Of a DNA stretch of 34,960 nt, positions 8,903-18,496 are shown in pieces. Below the pieces are notes generated by a model that saw nothing but the letters and a program-made list of their open reading frames with translations, was not told the DNA's origin and did no database searches. The stretch is from an uncultured Actinomycetes bacterium (GTDB taxonomy: Bacteria; Actinomycetota; Rubrobacteria; Rubrobacterales; Rubrobacteraceae): positions 1-34,960 of the forward strand of contig CALMWA010000002.1 of NCBI GenBank assembly GCA_937873125.1, given 5' to 3'. The position numbers were made by a program, and so were the translations under genes. Within the stretch, counting starts at the first letter, position 1, and each line of letters opens with the position of its first letter.

Positions 8903-10438
8903 ATGTGCGGCATTATCGGTGGATACGGGGGCGTGGACCCGGCGTCCGCGGCCCGCATGATGGACCGCATTTCCCACCGCGGCCCGGATGACGCCGGCAA
9001 GGTCGAGGTCGCCGGCAACGTCCTCGGACATCGCCGCCTCTCCATAGTGGACGTCGAGGGCGGCAAGCAGCCGCTCGCAACGCCCGATAAGAGCCTCTAC
9101 CTCGTCGGCAACGGCGAGGTGTACAACCATGAGGAGATCCGGGCGACCTTCAAGGACGGCGAACTCTCCACCCGCTCGGACAACGAAGTAGCCCTCCGGC
9201 TCGTCGCCGAGCGCGGCCCGGACGCCCTCTCCGAACTGCTCGGCATGTACGCTTTCCTCATCGCTGGCGAAGACGGGACCTTCATCGCCGCCCGCGATCC
9301 GGTCGGCATAAAGCCCCTGTACTGGGCGCGTAGCGAAACCAGCGACCACGTCCTCTTCGCCTCCGAGATGCAAGCCTTCGACGAGGAGTGGCAGGCCAGC
9401 GTCGAATCCTTCCCGCCCGGCCACTACTGGACCCCCGAGGACGGCCTCGTACGCTTCGCCGCCGCCGTCCCCCCTCCCGAAGACCTCGAACCGATAGACG
9501 GCCCGAGTGAGCCGGGAGCCCCGATACCCAACGTTATCCTGAAAAAGGTTCGGGAGCGCCTGATCCAGACCGTCGAGCGGCAGATGATGGGTGACGTTCC
9601 GGTGGGCGTCTTCCTCTCCGGCGGCCTGGACTCAAGCCTGGTCGCCGCCATAGCAGCGAACTGGTACCGGGAGTGTGGCGAGCGGCTAAAGACCTTCGCC
9701 GTTGGGCTCGAAGACTCGCCGGACCTGCTCGCCGCCCGCGCCGTCGCGGAGTACCTGGACACCGAGCACCACGAGAGCGTATACACACAGGAGGATGCCC
9801 TGCGAGTTCTGCCGGAGGTCGTCCGAACCATCGAGAGCTTCGACCCATCGCTGGTGCGGAGCGCGGTGCCGAATTACATCCTCGCGGAGTTCACCGCGAA
9901 ACACGTAAAGGTCGTGCTCACCGGCGAGGGGGCCGACGAGATCTTCGCCGGCTACGAATACCTGGAGGAGTTTCGCACGGAAGAAGACCTGCACGCCGAG
10001 CTGGTCCGCACCATCGAGGGTCTGCACGACCTGAACCTTCAGAGGGCGGATCGCGTCACGATGGCGCACGGGCTGGAGGCGCGGGTTCCATTTCTGGAGC
10101 TTGACATGATCTCCCTCGGACTATCCCTACCCGCCGGGTGGAAGCTCGCCGGCGAGGGCCAGCCGGAGAAACGTCTCCTGCGGCAAGCCTTCGACGGCTG
10201 GCTCCCCGACAACTTTCTCTGGCGCAAGAAGGCCCAGTTCGGCGACGGCTCCGGCGCGGCCTCCGTGCTCCAGCAACGCATGGAGGAGAGCGTTACAGGG
10301 GAAGAGTTCGAGCGCGAACGCTACGAGGTCGAGCCGCCGCTCCGCACCCGCGAGGAGGTCGCGTACTATCGCATCTTCGCGGACCACCTCGGAGAGATCC
10401 GTCCGAAGCACACCATCAGCCGCTTCGCCACCGCCTGA
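8903..10438 (+). CDS. asnB: Asparagine synthase (glutamine-hydrolyzing)
   Basis: N-terminal MCGIIGGYGG Ntn-amidotransferase; SHRGPDD; DVPVGVFLSGGLDSSLVAAIA PP-loop; LTGEGADEIFAGY. Confidence 0.95.
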   Translation: MCGIIGGYGGVDPASAARMMDRISHRGPDDAGKVEVAGNVLGHRRLSIVDVEGGKQPLATPDKSLYLVGNGEVYNHEEIRATFKDGELSTRSDNEVALRLVAERGPDALSELLGMYAFLIAGEDGTFIAARDPVGIKPLYWARSETSDHVLFASEMQAFDEEWQASVESFPPGHYWTPEDGLVRFAAAVPPPEDLEPIDGPSEPGAPIPNVILKKVRERLIQTVERQMMGDVPVGVFLSGGLDSSLVAAIAANWYRECGERLKTFAVGLEDSPDLLAARAVAEYLDTEHHESVYTQEDALRVLPEVVRTIESFDPSLVRSAVPNYILAEFTAKHVKVVLTGEGADEIFAGYEYLEEFRTEEDLHAELVRTIEGLHDLNLQRADRVTMAHGLEARVPFLELDMISLGLSLPAGWKLAGEGQPEKRLLRQAFDGWLPDNFLWRKKAQFGDGSGAASVLQQRMEESVTGEEFERERYEVEPPLRTREEVAYYRIFADHLGEIRPKHTISRFATA

Positions 10439-10482
10439 GATTACAATACTCCTCAGGGAAACCCGAGGAGAGGAGCAGCGCG

Positions 10483-11411
10483 ATGGCGAAAGCGGCCGGA
10501 GGTCCCGCAGCGGAGCAGGCGTTTCCGCCGCTGCCGTACGAGGCGTGGGAGGACAGCAAGGAGACGCTGCACCGCTACGCCCAGATAGTCGCGGCAAGAT
10601 CCGTCTGAGGTACACCCCGTTCAGGAACCACTGGTGGCACGTAACGCTCTACGTCGGCCCACGCGGCCTCACCACCGGCCCCATCCCCTACGGATATACG
10701 ACCTTCGACATATCCTTCGACCTCCTGGACAATCGTCTCGTAGTCTCCACCAGCGACGGCGGCGGATTCGCCTTCGCCCTGGACGACCTGCCCGTCGCCG
10801 GATTCTACCGCAAGCTCTTCGACGGCCTCCGGGCTCTGGGCATCGACGCCTCCATAAACCCCATGCCCTTTGACCTCGATGACGATGCCGCGCTGGACGA
10901 GAACGTCTTGCATTGCGTGTGCGACCGTGAGTACGCGCGGCGCTACTGGCGAGTGCTCGTGCAGGTGGATCAGGTCTTCAAACAGTTCTCCGGCCGCTTC
11001 CTCGGCAAACAGAGCCCGGTTCACCTCTTCTGGCATAGCTTCGACCTGGCCGTAACCCGCTTCTCCGAGCGGCGCATAGAGCAGCCCGAAAGCGTGGACC
11101 CCGTAACCCGCGAAGCCTACTCGCACGAGGTCATCAGCTTCGGCTTCTGGCCCGGAGACCGTAACGTCCGCGAGCCCACCTTCTACTCCTACACCGCCCC
11201 CGAACCGACCGGCCTCACCGCCGAGCCGCTAGAACCGGAAGCCGCGCACTGTACACCCGAAGGCGGCACGGCGCTCCTGCCATACGAAGCCGTGAGAACC
11301 AGCGAGTCCCCGAAAGAGACTCTTTTGAATTTCCTGGAGAGCGCGTATCAGGCCGGAGCGAAAACGGCGGTATGGGACGTCGATGCGCTCAGGTCTGGCG
11401 CCATTATTTGA
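10483..11411 (+). CDS. DUF5996-family protein, apparently frameshifted near codon 36 (5' piece 10483..10608; 3' piece in frame of ORF 10545..11411)
   Basis: 5' piece MAKAAGG…FPPLPYEAWEDSKETLHRYAQIV and 3' piece GKIRLRYTPFRNHWWHVTLYVGPRGLTTGPIPYG… together match the expected DUF5996 N-terminal layout; the reading frame changes at about 10591-10594. Confidence 0.7.
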
Positions 11412-11438
11412 GCGGGAGGCTACCTTCTGGCTCCTGAT

Positions 11439-12080
11439 TCAGAGTCCGGCCTCGCGGGCGCGGCTGATGGCCTCCTTGCGATCGGCAGCCCGCAGCTTGG
11501 TCAGGATGTTGGAGACGTAGTTGGCGACCGTCTTGGCGCTCAGGGAGAGTAGACGCGCGATCTCGTCATTCGACGAACCCTTAGCCATAAGGTGCAGCAT
11601 CTCCCGCTCGCGGTCAGTCAGCGTGGGGAAGGCTTCTCGCGGCACCGTGGGATGTGAGGTAGTGAAGAAGTCCGTCAGGCGGGCGGCGACACCGGGGCTG
11701 AAGACCGCGCCGCCCCTTCCCACCGCGCGGATCGCGCCGAGCACGTCGTCCTTCGCGGCGTCCTTGAGGACGTATCCTCGCGCGCCGGCGCGCATCGCGG
11801 TGAAGACCGAGGCGTCATCCTCGAACATCGTCACCATCAGGATGCGAACCTGCGAATGGTCCGCCAGGATGCGCCGGGTGGCCTCTATACCGCTTATACC
11901 GGGCATCTTGATGTCCATGAGCACCACGTCCGGTTGAAGCTCCTCCACCCGCTCGACAGCTTCCTCGCCCGTCGTGGCTTCGCCCACCACCTCGATATCC
12001 GGCTGGGTAGAGAGGAGCCCCGTCATCCCGTGGCGGAAGAGGGGATGGTCGTCGGCGATCAGAACACGCAACGGCTCCAT
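11439..12080 (-). CDS. NarL/LiaR-family response regulator
   Basis: MEPLRVLIADDHPLFRHGMTGLL, DVVLMDIKMPGISG, LTDREREMLHLMAKGSSNDEIARLLSLSAKTVANYVSNILTKL. Start set at 12080, just after the kinase stop at 12085; the ORF-track start at 12227 would run into the kinase gene. Confidence 0.93.
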   Translation of the reverse strand: MEPLRVLIADDHPLFRHGMTGLLSTQPDIEVVGEATTGEEAVERVEELQPDVVLMDIKMPGISGIEATRRILADHSQVRILMVTMFEDDASVFTAMRAGARGYVLKDAAKDDVLGAIRAVGRGGAVFSPGVAARLTDFFTTSHPTVPREAFPTLTDREREMLHLMAKGSSNDEIARLLSLSAKTVANYVSNILTKLRAADRKEAISRAREAGL

Positions 12081-12084
12081 CGTT

Positions 12085-14232
12085 CTACTCCTTCTCCGAT
12101 TGGACGGACCGTCTATCCAGCGGCAGCCGGGCGAAAACTCTCGTGCCGGTCGGCGAGGCGCGATCGATCTGACAGACACCTCCAAGCTCGGTGGCACGCT
12201 CGTGCATGGAGCGCAGACCGACACCAAACTCCGGCGACTGCGGCAGCCCGACGCCGTCGTCTACGATCTCGACCTCGAGCACCTGACTCTCGGGGCAGGC
12301 GAGTCGGACGGCGCATGTCCCGGCTCCGGCGTGGCGAACGACGTTCATCAGAGCCTCCTGGACGATCCGGTACGCAGCAACCTCGACCGCCGCCGGCAAC
12401 TCCGGCGGGAGTCCCGAAGCTTCGACCGTTATCTGAAGACCCCCGCTCTCCTTGGATGCGTTGTACCGGGCGGCGCGTTGCCGGATCGCTTCGGTCAGCC
12501 CAAGCTCGTCCAGGGTCGGAGGTCGGAGGTCGTAGACGAGACGACGCACCTCTCCAACGGTACTCCGGATCTCCGTCTGGAGCTCCGCGTTGAGTGCTAG
12601 GGCTTTTGTGGTATCGGTTGAGATCAACTCCCCCACCGTGGCGGTTGCGAGGCCGAGTGCGGCCAGCGTCGGGGCCAGCTCGTCGTGCAGGTCCCGCCTG
12701 AGCCGCCGCCGCTCTTCCTCACGGTCGAGCACCAGCCTCTCGCGCGAGCGCCGGAGGTCCTCCATCACGCGCACGCCGTGTACGGCCACTCCAGCGTGGT
12801 GCGCCAGGTCGTTCAGCAGACGCCTATCGGCGGCGGAGAACTCCTCGCCCGGTGCTCGCGGGCCGAGCAGTAACTCGCCCACAGCCTCTCCCTGATAGGA
12901 GAGCGGCAGACGTAGCGGATCGGCGGGTGGCTCTCCGGAGGCCGCGGCGACCTCGAACCCGTTGTCCCGAGGAAGCGTGATAGCGGCGTAGGGCAGCTTG
13001 AGCGCTTCCCGGACGGTCTCGACTATGGTCGGCAGCACGTCATCGGGAGCGAGGACGGTCTCCAGGCGCTGACCGAGGCGCGACACCACAGCGTAAGGAT
13101 CGTCGCGTTCGCCGTACATCAAGCGGTTGACGGCCCTTTGCAGCCGGTCGCGTAGCGGTTGGAATAGTACGGCTACGACCCCGGTAGCCAGAAGCGAGAT
13201 GAGCAGATTGCCGCCCGTCTGGAACAAAGCGCCCAGGTAGCCTACGACAAGGACGTAGATACTGACGACGCACACCGTGAGCGCACCGTAGACGAGGGTG
13301 CGGTTGATGACTACGTCTATCTCGTAGAGGCGATAACGCAAGATCGCTATGCCTACGGCCACGGGTACACCGGCGTAGCTCAAGGTCACGGCGTCCTCTA
13401 AGAGGTTCACCCAGAGCCGATCGACACCTCCAGCGTCATCTGACAAGATGTTGGCCGGGATTACGTAAGAGGAGATCCCTAATCCTAAGATCGAGGCGGC
13501 GAAGGCTAGCCACTTGATCTGCGCTCGCTGCTCACCCCCAGAATGAAGGAAGCGCAGCACCAAGCTTACAGCCGAGGCTAGAATGCACAGGGGGAGCAGC
13601 AGCATAACGCCTAGCGTCGCGTCCGCTACCCAAGGGTACTGCTCTAGCCCGAACGGGTTGCGTATCCCAGGGAGGCCGTCCATCGGCCCGGGGCTGAGGG
13701 CGAAGCCTGCGCTCGCCAAGATGATCACCGCTCCCGAGAGCCAGGCAAGGGGGCGCCACCTTCTCGAAGGAAGCCTCCCATCGGGGAACAGCAGGATCAG
13801 ATAGATGCCCAACATCCCCACGGCGAGCACCCACATCCACTCCCCCAGAGAGCCGATCGCCGCCGGGAAGGGAACCGAGCCGGGCCTCGCCACCAGACCG
13901 TACAACCCGTAGTAGGTGCTTATGAGCATGATCATCCAGATGATGCCGACGGCCAAGCAGATCCAGCCTATGGGGTTCTCGGGCCGCTTGGAGGCTATCA
14001 GAGCGCCCACTAGGGGGAAGGCGAGGAAGGGCAGCAAGAAGATGAGCACGCCGCTGTAGCCGCCTGTGCCCCAAGAACTGGGAGGCTGCACGGATCCGGT
14101 GGCGACGTAAAGCACGATGCTCGCAGCGCACAGGAGGAGCGAGAGACCGGCAAGCGACCAAGCCAGACGAGCGGCGGCGCGGCGGCCCATCCCACCAACT
14201 CTTTGACCCTGGTTTTTTGCCCCTTTTGTCAC
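12085..14232 (-). CDS. Membrane sensor histidine kinase (multi-TM N-terminus, GAF-like, HisKA_3, HATPase_c)
   Basis: Multiple hydrophobic segments, AILRYRLYEIDVVINRTLVYGALTVCVVS, EERRRLRRDLHDELAPTLAALGLA, EIVDDGVGLP…GLRSMHERATELGG. Confidence 0.92.
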   Translation of the reverse strand: MTKGAKNQGQRVGGMGRRAAARLAWSLAGLSLLLCAASIVLYVATGSVQPPSSWGTGGYSGVLIFLLPFLAFPLVGALIASKRPENPIGWICLAVGIIWMIMLISTYYGLYGLVARPGSVPFPAAIGSLGEWMWVLAVGMLGIYLILLFPDGRLPSRRWRPLAWLSGAVIILASAGFALSPGPMDGLPGIRNPFGLEQYPWVADATLGVMLLLPLCILASAVSLVLRFLHSGGEQRAQIKWLAFAASILGLGISSYVIPANILSDDAGGVDRLWVNLLEDAVTLSYAGVPVAVGIAILRYRLYEIDVVINRTLVYGALTVCVVSIYVLVVGYLGALFQTGGNLLISLLATGVVAVLFQPLRDRLQRAVNRLMYGERDDPYAVVSRLGQRLETVLAPDDVLPTIVETVREALKLPYAAITLPRDNGFEVAAASGEPPADPLRLPLSYQGEAVGELLLGPRAPGEEFSAADRRLLNDLAHHAGVAVHGVRVMEDLRRSRERLVLDREEERRRLRRDLHDELAPTLAALGLATATVGELISTDTTKALALNAELQTEIRSTVGEVRRLVYDLRPPTLDELGLTEAIRQRAARYNASKESGGLQITVEASGLPPELPAAVEVAAYRIVQEALMNVVRHAGAGTCAVRLACPESQVLEVEIVDDGVGLPQSPEFGVGLRSMHERATELGGVCQIDRASPTGTRVFARLPLDRRSVQSEKE

Positions 14233-14237
14233 AACTT

Positions 14238-14262
14238 CACTCTACCGGAAGACGGTCTTCCG
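14238..14262. promoter_or_regulatory. Palindromic element upstream of kinase 12085..14232 (candidate response-regulator site)
   Basis: CACTCTACCGGAAGACGGTCTTCCG contains the perfect interrupted palindrome CGGAAGAC-G-GTCTTCCG. Confidence 0.45.
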
Positions 14263-14421
14263 AGCGTAACATGTGCCATAGCACTCGGGCTTCCGCCTGC
14301 GACTCTTCCGGGATCGCGGCGTGTGCGCCCATCCCCTACGTCGATAGCGATCCCGGCTGCCAAGGCAATGCACGTTACCCGTAACTGGCTATGGGCGTGC
14401 TGTGCGCCCTGGGGGAGGAAA

Positions 14422-15042
14422 TCAGGTAGACGCGGGCACGGCGACGACCTGCGGCACCCCGCGGAGGAGGCGCAGGCCGAGCCAGACCAGAGGTACGACG
14501 GCGAGGGTCTCGGCGACGTGGCTGACGAGCTGAATGCTGCCGATGTGCCCGACCGGCCAGATGATTGCGCCGATCCCCAGCAGTGCCGCCACCCAGGTTG
14601 GCGCCGAGCGGGTCCGGAAGAGGCCGACGCCGAGGGTCAGCAGCGAGACCGGGAAAAGGATACCGAAGATGACGAGGACCGGGAAGACCCGCCCCTCGGT
14701 GACCTCCATGATGGCCGCCATCATCGCCTCGGACGTGCCCGCCGTGCGCGCCGCCCACTCGTGAAACAGGGCCGCTTGGAAGGTGGCCCCGCCAACGCAG
14801 CCGGCCGCGATGAGCAGGCCGACGACGACCGACAGGCGCGGCGCGCGCTGACGCAACAACCGCGCGATCCCGAGAAGTCCTGGGATGAGCAAGGCGTAGC
14901 TGACCAGGCCGAAGACCCCGGCCCAGAAGAGCCGTCCCGAGTAGTCGAAGTGCGTAGTCGGCGCCCACAGCAGCGCCCCGGCGATCAGGCACACGCCCGC
15001 GACTTTCTCCTGCAGCCGGTCGGCCAGCGCTGTCCCTTCCAT
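14422..15042 (-). CDS. Hypothetical multi-pass membrane protein
   Basis: 206-aa ORF with several hydrophobic spans (VAGVCLIAGALLW, AGVFGLVSYALLIPGLLGIA, VVVGLLIAAGCVGGATFQ, VLVIFGILFPVSLLTLGVGL). Confidence 0.7.
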   Translation of the reverse strand: MEGTALADRLQEKVAGVCLIAGALLWAPTTHFDYSGRLFWAGVFGLVSYALLIPGLLGIARLLRQRAPRLSVVVGLLIAAGCVGGATFQAALFHEWAARTAGTSEAMMAAIMEVTEGRVFPVLVIFGILFPVSLLTLGVGLFRTRSAPTWVAALLGIGAIIWPVGHIGSIQLVSHVAETLAVVPLVWLGLRLLRGVPQVVAVPAST

Positions 15043-15112
15043 AGTGAACCTTCCTTCATGTTTGCATACGTCGGTGCAAGGGGATGGCGTGCGCCCGTCC
15101 CCCGGTCACTCG

Positions 15113-15478
15113 TCACGTGCCGCGTTTGTATGCCCGCCGCGAGTTGGGCAGCACTACCAGCAAGATGATCAAGGCGGCACTCGCAACTACAACCGTTGCA
15201 AGGACTCCCAGCAGGGCGCTCGACGGCGCGATGAGCCCTGGCGATGCTAAGAGTATGGCGAGCACGCAAAGGACAATGGCGAGCCACATACTCCACCTCT
15301 TGTGCGTCCACAGCCCGTAGGCGACGACGAGGCCGACCACGCCCCACACAACGTTCGAGTAAACGACCAACGCTGGTACCCCCTCCGTCGGCAACAACGG
15401 GAATATGAGGTACAGCACGCTAAGCAGCGCGAGCAAGACGACGGCGACGGTGACTGGCACCGGTCGTTTAGTGTTCAC
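15113..15478 (-). CDS. Small hypothetical membrane protein (about 121 aa), GTG start
   Basis: MNTKRPVPVTVAVVLLALLSVLYLIFPLLP…; on the minus strand AAGGAGGAAGAACTGTGAAC gives a good RBS for GTG at 15478, which I prefer over the ORF-track ATG at 15565. Confidence 0.68.
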   Translation of the reverse strand: MNTKRPVPVTVAVVLLALLSVLYLIFPLLPTEGVPALVVYSNVVWGVVGLVVAYGLWTHKRWSMWLAIVLCVLAILLASPGLIAPSSALLGVLATVVVASAALIILLVVLPNSRRAYKRGT

Positions 15479-15518
15479 AGTTCTTCCTCCTTGGTGAGTT
15501 TTTGGACTCCATAGCGTC

Positions 15519-15580
15519 ACTCTAGCTGGGGGCCTTTCCCAGGAGGTAGGGGAAGGTCTTCCCAAATTCCGGGAATTTTC
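15519..15580. promoter_or_regulatory. Copy 1 of a conserved upstream element (CTCTAG…CTTTCCCAGGAGGTAG…TTCCCAAA…CCGGG.AATT)
   Basis: Shares an identical 16-mer CTTTCCCAGGAGGTAG (15534-15549) plus flanking similarity with 19251-19317; also contains GGGAAG-GT-CTTCCC. Confidence 0.55.
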
Positions 15581-15613
15581 GTGGGAGCTTTCGCCCGGCT
15601 TTACAGGCCCCGG

Positions 15614-16261
15614 CTAGCCTCGCCCCAGGCCGGCCTCACGGGCGCGAATAATGGCCTGGGCGCGGTCGGCGACCTGGAGCTTGGTGAAGATGTTAGAGAC
15701 GTAGTTTCCGACGGTTTTCGTGCTGAGAGAGAGATGCCGGGCGATGGAGGGGTTGGGATGACCCTGCGCGATGAGGTTCAGGATCTCACGTTCCCGATCG
15801 GTGAGCGTCGGGAAGACCTGCGGCGGTGTGGGATGCGGCGCGGCGAAGTAGGAGAGTACGCGCTCCGCGACGGCCGGGCTGAATATGGCGTCTCCGCGGC
15901 CGACGGCCTGGATCGCTCGCACCAGCTCCTCCTCGTCGGCGTCCTTGAGGACGTAACCGCGCGCGCCGGCCCGCAGCGCCATGAAGACCGAGTCGTCGTC
16001 CTCGAATAACGTGACGATCAGGACCCGAACGCTCGGACTCCCGTGCAAGATCTCGCGCGTCGCCTCTATGCCGCCCCTGCCGGGCATCTGAAGGTCCATA
16101 AGAACCACGTCCGGCTGAAGTGCCTCCACGCGCGCGACGGCTTCCTCGCCCGTCGCCGCCTCCCCGACGACCTCGAAGTCCGGTATCGAAGAGAGCAAGG
16201 AGATCACACCCTTCCGAAACAACGGGTGGTCCTCGGCAACCAGTATCCGCAGCGTCTCCAC
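15614..16261 (-). CDS. NarL/LiaR-family response regulator (paralog of 11439..12080)
   Basis: METLRILVAEDHPLFRKGVISLL, DVVLMDLQMPGRGG, LTDREREILNLIAQGHPNPSIARHLSLSTKTVGNYVSNIFTKL. Confidence 0.94.
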   Translation of the reverse strand: METLRILVAEDHPLFRKGVISLLSSIPDFEVVGEAATGEEAVARVEALQPDVVLMDLQMPGRGGIEATREILHGSPSVRVLIVTLFEDDDSVFMALRAGARGYVLKDADEEELVRAIQAVGRGDAIFSPAVAERVLSYFAAPHPTPPQVFPTLTDREREILNLIAQGHPNPSIARHLSLSTKTVGNYVSNIFTKLQVADRAQAIIRAREAGLGRG

Positions 16262-16264
16262 CCG

Positions 16265-18358
16265 TCATCCCTCCCTAGGCAACGGCAACCGTACTAAAAC
16301 CTGCGTCCCGCCTTCCGGCCGCGGCTGGACTGCGCAAGTGCCGCCAAGCTCCGCCGCGCGCTCGTGCATCGAGAGCAGACCCACACCCGCTGCGGACTCT
16401 TCCGGGAGACCAATACCGTCGTCCGCGATCTCCAGTCTCATCCCATCGTCCACAGAGATCCGCACGACGCAAGTACGCGCGCGGGCGTGACGTATTACGT
16501 TTGTCAGGGCTTCCTGCGCGATGCGGTAGACGGCCACTTCGACGGCGGCAGGTAAATGCGGCAGGCTGTCCGGCGCTGCGACCGTCACCTGCAGCTCCCC
16601 GTCGTCCGCGCCGTACCGCGTGGCGAGTTGGGTTAGGGCGGCGACGAGCCCCAGGTCGTCGAGGGCCGGCGGGCGAAGGTCGTAAACCAGACGCCGAATG
16701 TCCGCGATGGCGGACCTTAGTTCGGTCTTTAGCTCGGCCGCCAGCTCGTCGGCGGCGGCGGGGTCCTGGGGTATCAGACGCCGGAGAACCCCCGTCTGGA
16801 CGTTCAGACCGGCGAGTTGCGCGCCCAGGCCGTCGTGCAGGTCACGACGCAGGCGGCGGCGTTCCTCCTCGCGGGCGGTGACCAGTTTTTCGCGCGAGCG
16901 CTGCAAGTCTCTCGTGAGGAGCACGGAATGGGCGGCGACCCCGGCTTGCCGGGCCAGGTCTTCGAGCAGGCGCCTATCGGCGGCGGAGAACTCCTTACTC
17001 CCAACGCGAGGCCCGAGCAACAACTCTCCGACCGGCTCTCTCTGGTACGTCAGCGGCAGGCGCAGCGCTCTCTCGACCGGCTCTCCGGCTTCCGCCGAGA
17101 TCCTGCCGGCATCATCACCCTCTCTGAGCGAAATCGCCGCGTATGGCACCCGGAGCGCTTCCTTCACGGTCTCCACGATCACCCTCAGCATCTCGTTGGG
17201 CGCGACCGCGGTCTCCTGGCGCTCGCCGAGGCGTGCGATCACGGCATAGGGATCGTCACGCTCGCCATACATCAGCCGGTTGACCCCCCGCTGGAGCCTC
17301 TCACGCACGGGCGCGAAGACGACGGCGACGAGGCCGGTGGCGAGCAGGGAGATCAGAAAGCTGTCCTCGGTCCGAAACATCACACCGAGGGAGCCGACCA
17401 CCAGCACGTACGCGACGACGACGCAGGCTGTCAAAGCACTATAGACCAGCGCGCGGTTGATGATGACGTCTATGTCCCACAACCGGTAGCGTAGAATCGC
17501 CACACCGATGGCCAACGGGATAAACAGGTAGGAAAGTGTAACGCCGGTGAGATCTATCAGGTCGTAGACCAGCGTCACCGAACCGGGCGAGAGGGCTGTG
17601 GGAGCAATCTCGCCGAGCACCCAGAAGACACTCTGCCCCACGACCGCCGCCGTTATGCCGAACACGACCCATTTCGTCTGCTGCCGCTGTGCGTGGTCGG
17701 ATACTCGCCGGTAGCGGTAGACCTGGGTTATCGCGCCGGCTGGAAGCGCGATCAGGATCAGCAGACCGGCCAAGTCCGAAGGCTCGGGGAGCGAACTTCC
17801 GGGAAGAAACCATCCAACCAACAGCGCCGCACTCCAGACGGCCATCGGGACGCGCATCCAGCGAGGCACGAACCGCCCGTCAGGAAACAGAAAGAGGAAG
17901 AGGATCAGGGCCTCGAAAGCGAGAAAGACGAAGAACGTGGCGACGACGGACAGGGCGGGACGCGCCTCTACCAGAGCCTGCATGTTGGGATGGTTGGTAC
18001 CACCCAGCAGCACGAGCAAGAGCGAGGCGAGCATCGTCATCCTGTCATCGGGCTTACGCCAGGAGATCACGGCGGCGACGACAAAACATACCAGAGCGAA
18101 GAAGATCAGAAGCCCGGTTATGTACACCGCGTAGAAGCCCGTGGAGAGCCCAAGCTGTGCAAGACTCTCGCGCACGCCCCTGGAAGGAGAACTGCCTTGC
18201 GCATACAGAGCGGGAACGGCGGCGAAGAAGAGCCCCAAAGAGAACACTACCAGGACACTCCACACACTCCGGGCGAGGATGAGACAGCGGCCGTGCAGAG
18301 TAGATGCCTCGGAACCGGGGCGCATTATCGTGTCCACCGTGACGTTCTGCGGGCTCAT
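16265..18358 (-). CDS. Membrane sensor histidine kinase (paralog of 12085..14232)
   Basis: AILRYRLWDIDVIINRALVYSALTACVVV, RLQRGVNRLMYGERDDPYAVIARLGERQE, EERRRLRRDLHDGLGAQLAGLNVQ, EIADDGIGLPEESAAGVGLLSMHERAAELGG. Confidence 0.94.
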   Translation of the reverse strand: MSPQNVTVDTIMRPGSEASTLHGRCLILARSVWSVLVVFSLGLFFAAVPALYAQGSSPSRGVRESLAQLGLSTGFYAVYITGLLIFFALVCFVVAAVISWRKPDDRMTMLASLLLVLLGGTNHPNMQALVEARPALSVVATFFVFLAFEALILFLFLFPDGRFVPRWMRVPMAVWSAALLVGWFLPGSSLPEPSDLAGLLILIALPAGAITQVYRYRRVSDHAQRQQTKWVVFGITAAVVGQSVFWVLGEIAPTALSPGSVTLVYDLIDLTGVTLSYLFIPLAIGVAILRYRLWDIDVIINRALVYSALTACVVVAYVLVVGSLGVMFRTEDSFLISLLATGLVAVVFAPVRERLQRGVNRLMYGERDDPYAVIARLGERQETAVAPNEMLRVIVETVKEALRVPYAAISLREGDDAGRISAEAGEPVERALRLPLTYQREPVGELLLGPRVGSKEFSAADRRLLEDLARQAGVAAHSVLLTRDLQRSREKLVTAREEERRRLRRDLHDGLGAQLAGLNVQTGVLRRLIPQDPAAADELAAELKTELRSAIADIRRLVYDLRPPALDDLGLVAALTQLATRYGADDGELQVTVAAPDSLPHLPAAVEVAVYRIAQEALTNVIRHARARTCVVRISVDDGMRLEIADDGIGLPEESAAGVGLLSMHERAAELGGTCAVQPRPEGGTQVLVRLPLPREG

Positions 18359-18496
18359 GGTCAGGTCTCCGCTTCGATTCTACGCCCCGGCCCGGTTTTA
18401 CGCACGTTCACCCGATGATGCCGCACGCGGCTCCCAGTTTGCGCAACGATCTTTCGTTCATCACGTCATCCTTCCAGGAAAGACTCTCAACCACTT

